Assembly (NCBI GenBank): GCA_002319885.1
Contig: DCFT01000157.1
Coordinates: 1 to 8,205, forward strand
Reading direction: 5' to 3'
DNA from: Bacteroidales bacterium UBA1797
GTDB lineage: Bacteria > Bacteroidota > Bacteroidia > Bacteroidales > VadinHA17
DNA length: 8,205 bases
In this document: positions 6,451 through 8,205 of the stretch, piece by piece
Layout of the letters: every line of letters begins with the position of its first letter
How positions within the stretch are numbered: position 1 is the first letter of the stretch
Made by a program: the position numbers and the translations under genes
Notes under the pieces: model-generated
What the model was told of the DNA's origin: nothing
The model's input: the letters and a program-made list of their open reading frames with translations, nothing else
The model's database searches: none

Positions 6451-6945
6451 TTACAATAATGAATTGATCCGCTTCTTTAATTCTGTTTCTGTTAATTCTC
6501 CTGAATGAAAATATCTTGATTTCCTGGCATTGTTAAAAAACAATGTAGCAGGAATATCTCCTGTCCAGTGCGGATCGACTTTATCAATCCAGGCATTATA
6601 GTCAACATCCATCATAACATCCACGTTCAAAGTGATGTTGTTCTTCTTCAGGAAAGGAATGAGCTGATTTTCTATCTGACTCGGAAAATCAAGACTCACC
6701 AGTATAAATTTAACTTTCCCCGGATCGTAGTCTCTTGCGGCCTTTTCAAAGCCTGATATCTCAGAAACACATGGCGCACACCATGTAGCCCAAAAATTCA
6801 GGACAAACAATTTGTTTGCAGGATTCTTAAGAATTTTTTCAAGCCCGGGGATTTTTATATATTCAATTTTTTGCGCCGCAACGCTGTTTATTGTGACACT
6901 GAACAATATGCCAGCTAGCAGTATAAATTGATGTAATTTCCTCAT
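6451..6945 (-). CDS. TlpA-like exported thioredoxin
   Basis: This is a thiol-disulfide oxidoreductase of the TlpA/ResA type. The chosen start (ATG at 6945) gives 164 residues beginning MRKLHQFILLAGILF, a clean signal peptide ending near SVAAQ (residue 25). The active site is FWATWCAPC with C56 and C59, in the WCxxC form typical of TlpA. The cis-proline is in DIPATLFF (P132). The frame stays open to an ATG at 6990, adding 15 residues (MNILTLFQVKFKRIF), but those would put a second hydrophobic-basic stretch before the signal peptide, so the shorter form is preferred. Such proteins reduce cysteines of cytochrome c, metalloproteins or peroxiredoxins in the periplasm. It is the first gene of a likely two-gene unit with the peroxiredoxin-like gene and lies just past a strong terminator, so it needs its own promoter; none is evident. 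Confidence 0.92.
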   Translation of the reverse strand: MRKLHQFILLAGILFSVTINSVAAQKIEYIKIPGLEKILKNPANKLFVLNFWATWCAPCVSEISGFEKAARDYDPGKVKFILVSLDFPSQIENQLIPFLKKNNITLNVDVMMDVDYNAWIDKVDPHWTGDIPATLFFNNARKSRYFHSGELTETELKKRINSLL

Positions 6946-6956
6946 AAAAATTCTTT

Positions 6957-6989
6957 TGAACTTAACCTGAAAGAGAGTTAAAATGTTCA
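6957..6989. repeat. Imperfect inverted repeat in the leader of the TlpA-like gene
   Basis: TGAAC-TTAAC (6957-6966) pairs with GTTAA (6977-6981) and GTTCA (6985-6989), with a three-base bulge and a ten-base loop. It lies 12 to 44 bases upstream of the preferred ATG at 6945 and ends one base before the alternative ATG at 6990. It could be an operator or a leader hairpin, but AT-rich chance pairing is also possible. Confidence 0.25.
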
Positions 6990-7029
6990 CTTATTCTCGC
7001 TGACAGGGTCATATTTAACATTTTTTATG

Positions 7030-7060
7030 AAAAAAAAGAGGCTGTCCGCTGGACAGCCTC
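7030..7060 (-). terminator. Strong intrinsic terminator of the oxidoreductase gene
   Basis: On the minus strand GAGGCTGTCC (7060-7051) pairs perfectly over ten bases with GGACAGCCTC (7047-7038) around a three-base loop. Eight T follow at once (7037-7030). It begins 36 bases past the TAG of the Gfo/Idh/MocA gene. This is a textbook Rho-independent terminator acting only in the minus direction, and it separates that gene from the thioredoxin pair. Confidence 0.93.
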
Positions 7061-7096
7061 CGATATTCCGATATAGCTTATAATACAGTAAATAAA

Positions 7097-8205
7097 CTAG
7101 CTTTTAATTGAATGAGTAGCCTCATCCCAGTAGACAGTTTTCTTTGTAAAATAGGCTTCATTTGCCATATGACAGGCAATAGCTGCGTGATTACCAAAAA
7201 CAGCGTCTTCAACTACAGGTTTCCGTGATTTTACTGACTCGAAGAAGTTCCACATATGAGGATTCATATCATCCCAGTCATGGCCACGATAGTTCACCTC
7301 ATCGTACAAAGGTTCCTTCCCAAGCTTAGGAGCATGTTCACTATACCATTTACTCTCATATTCGGCACGCATCTTTTGTGGAAATCCACTGGCATAGTAG
7401 CTTGGTGCCAGATCAATGCCAGGTTGTGGCGCATACCGGAGATTAAACTCACCAGCATCAAGAATGCCTTTTGGACCCATAAAGCGAGCAAGCTCAGGGG
7501 TTTCTGTCCCAAGACCCAGCCGGCAATATACAGGGACTCCATGAAAATCAAACAGTACTACATGAAGATCGGGCATATTTCTGCCATCTTTCCAGCGGAA
7601 AATACCTCCAAGAGCTGTAGCTGACCGTGGTACTTCATTCCATCCTAGTGTAAACATCATGCCGCTTACCAAATGAACCATGAGATCACCACCGACACCG
7701 GTACCATATTCTTTCCAGCAGCGCCAGCGAGCAAAACGTTCCGGGTTAAAAGGTATCTTGGGAGCATCATTCAGCCAGGTATCCCAATCAAGATTACTTG
7801 GGGACAAATCAGTTGGTGGAGGGTACTCCCATGCACCAGTTGGATCATTTCGTCCCAGTGTTATTTCAACCTGCTCAATCTCTCCAATTGACCCGCTGGA
7901 GTATAATTCGCGTGCTTTTTCACAGAGCATTGAACTTACCCTCTGTGATCCAATCTCCACAATACGGTTGTTCTTTTTTGCTGCTTCAACCATTGCAAAA
8001 CCATCAGCAACGGTGTGCGACATAGGTTTCTCACAATAAATATCTTTCCCTGCATCACATGCATCAACAACTACACGTTTGTGCCAGTGATCAGGAACAG
8101 CCGCAATGATGCAATCAATATCCTTGCGATCGAGCAACTCCTGATACTTGCGGGTAGTGAACAGATTAGGATTATTTGTTATTTCTTTCGCAAGGGTATG
8201 CCTGC
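7097..8205 (-). CDS. Gfo/Idh/MocA-family oxidoreductase, N-terminus cut by window edge
   Basis: This is an NAD(P)-dependent oxidoreductase, probably acting on a sugar, inositol or related polyol. The frame is open from the right edge (first whole codon 8203-8201) to TAG at 7099-7097, giving 368 visible residues. It begins within the Rossmann domain (RHTLAKEI), so the start codon, the GxGxxG dinucleotide motif and any export signal lie outside the window. A TTG at 8137 is internal and is not the start. Visible features, counted from the edge, are VPDHWHK (36-42), the cofactor-domain motif YCEKPMS (56-62, with E58 K59 P60) and GGDLMVH (171-177), holding the conserved D173 and H177 of the catalytic domain. 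The long substrate domain (about 120-368) with W-rich stretches such as RWRCWKEYG resembles the large, often Tat-exported members seen in Bacteroidota and Planctomycetota. It ends at a strong terminator. The exact substrate cannot be named. Confidence 0.95.
   Translation of the reverse strand, partial: RHTLAKEITNNPNLFTTRKYQELLDRKDIDCIIAAVPDHWHKRVVVDACDAGKDIYCEKPMSHTVADGFAMVEAAKKNNRIVEIGSQRVSSMLCEKARELYSSGSIGEIEQVEITLGRNDPTGAWEYPPPTDLSPSNLDWDTWLNDAPKIPFNPERFARWRCWKEYGTGVGGDLMVHLVSGMMFTLGWNEVPRSATALGGIFRWKDGRNMPDLHVVLFDFHGVPVYCRLGLGTETPELARFMGPKGILDAGEFNLRYAPQPGIDLAPSYYASGFPQKMRAEYESKWYSEHAPKLGKEPLYDEVNYRGHDWDDMNPHMWNFFESVKSRKPVVEDAVFGNHAAIACHMANEAYFTKKTVYWDEATHSIKS

Noticed and set aside
7060..7076. 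Tandem CCGATATT / CCGATATA next to the terminator
   Set aside because: Only two imperfect eight-base copies; no repeat family or function can be supported.
7256..8039. Several plus-strand open frames of 72-122 codons and a minus-strand frame of 85 codons (7294-7551)
   Set aside because: All overlap the oxidoreductase gene in other frames and have no recognisable protein features.

Overview
The window looks like ordinary chromosomal DNA from a member of the Bacteroidota. The base composition is AT-rich and start codons mostly lack Shine-Dalgarno sequences. One promoter matches the Bacteroidota TTG / TAnnTTTG type. The protein families (secreted M28 peptidase with PA and dimerisation domains, phospholipase B-like hydrolase, TlpA-type thioredoxin, peroxiredoxin-like thioredoxin, Gfo/Idh/MocA oxidoreductase) are a common mix in that phylum. 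This assignment is an inference from family content; no rRNA or other phylogenetic marker is present.

Layout. Plus strand: a possible 3' end of a membrane-protein gene (3-128), then a small four-helix membrane protein (210-587). Everything after that is on the minus strand and reads from right to left. In transcription order: a Gfo/Idh/MocA oxidoreductase cut by the right edge (7097-8205) and closed by a strong intrinsic terminator (7030-7060); a TlpA-like exported thioredoxin (6451-6945 or 6990) followed 21 bp later by an exported peroxiredoxin-like thioredoxin (5815-6429), probably one operon; a secreted phospholipase B-like Ntn hydrolase (4275-5690); a secreted glutamate carboxypeptidase II-like M28 metallopeptidase (1869-4097) ending in a stem-loop; a 64-residue zinc-ribbon-type protein (1572-1766); and undecaprenyl-diphosphatase uppP (711-1484) with its own promoter. 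uppP converges on the small membrane gene. No gap exceeds 300 bases.

How the genes may work together. The two thioredoxin-fold proteins plausibly act on the same extracytoplasmic redox tasks. The Ntn hydrolase and the M28 peptidase are both exported amide-bond or ester-bond hydrolases and may act in turn on an acylated or peptidic nutrient. The oxidoreductase, the zinc-ribbon protein and UppP have no obvious link to them. No mobile element, CRISPR array, RNA gene or clearly new system is visible. The most useful points for a second look are the loss of the substrate-binding arginines in the M28 enzyme, the predicted self-cleavage of the phospholipase B-like enzyme, and the conserved-looking zinc-ribbon protein of unknown role.
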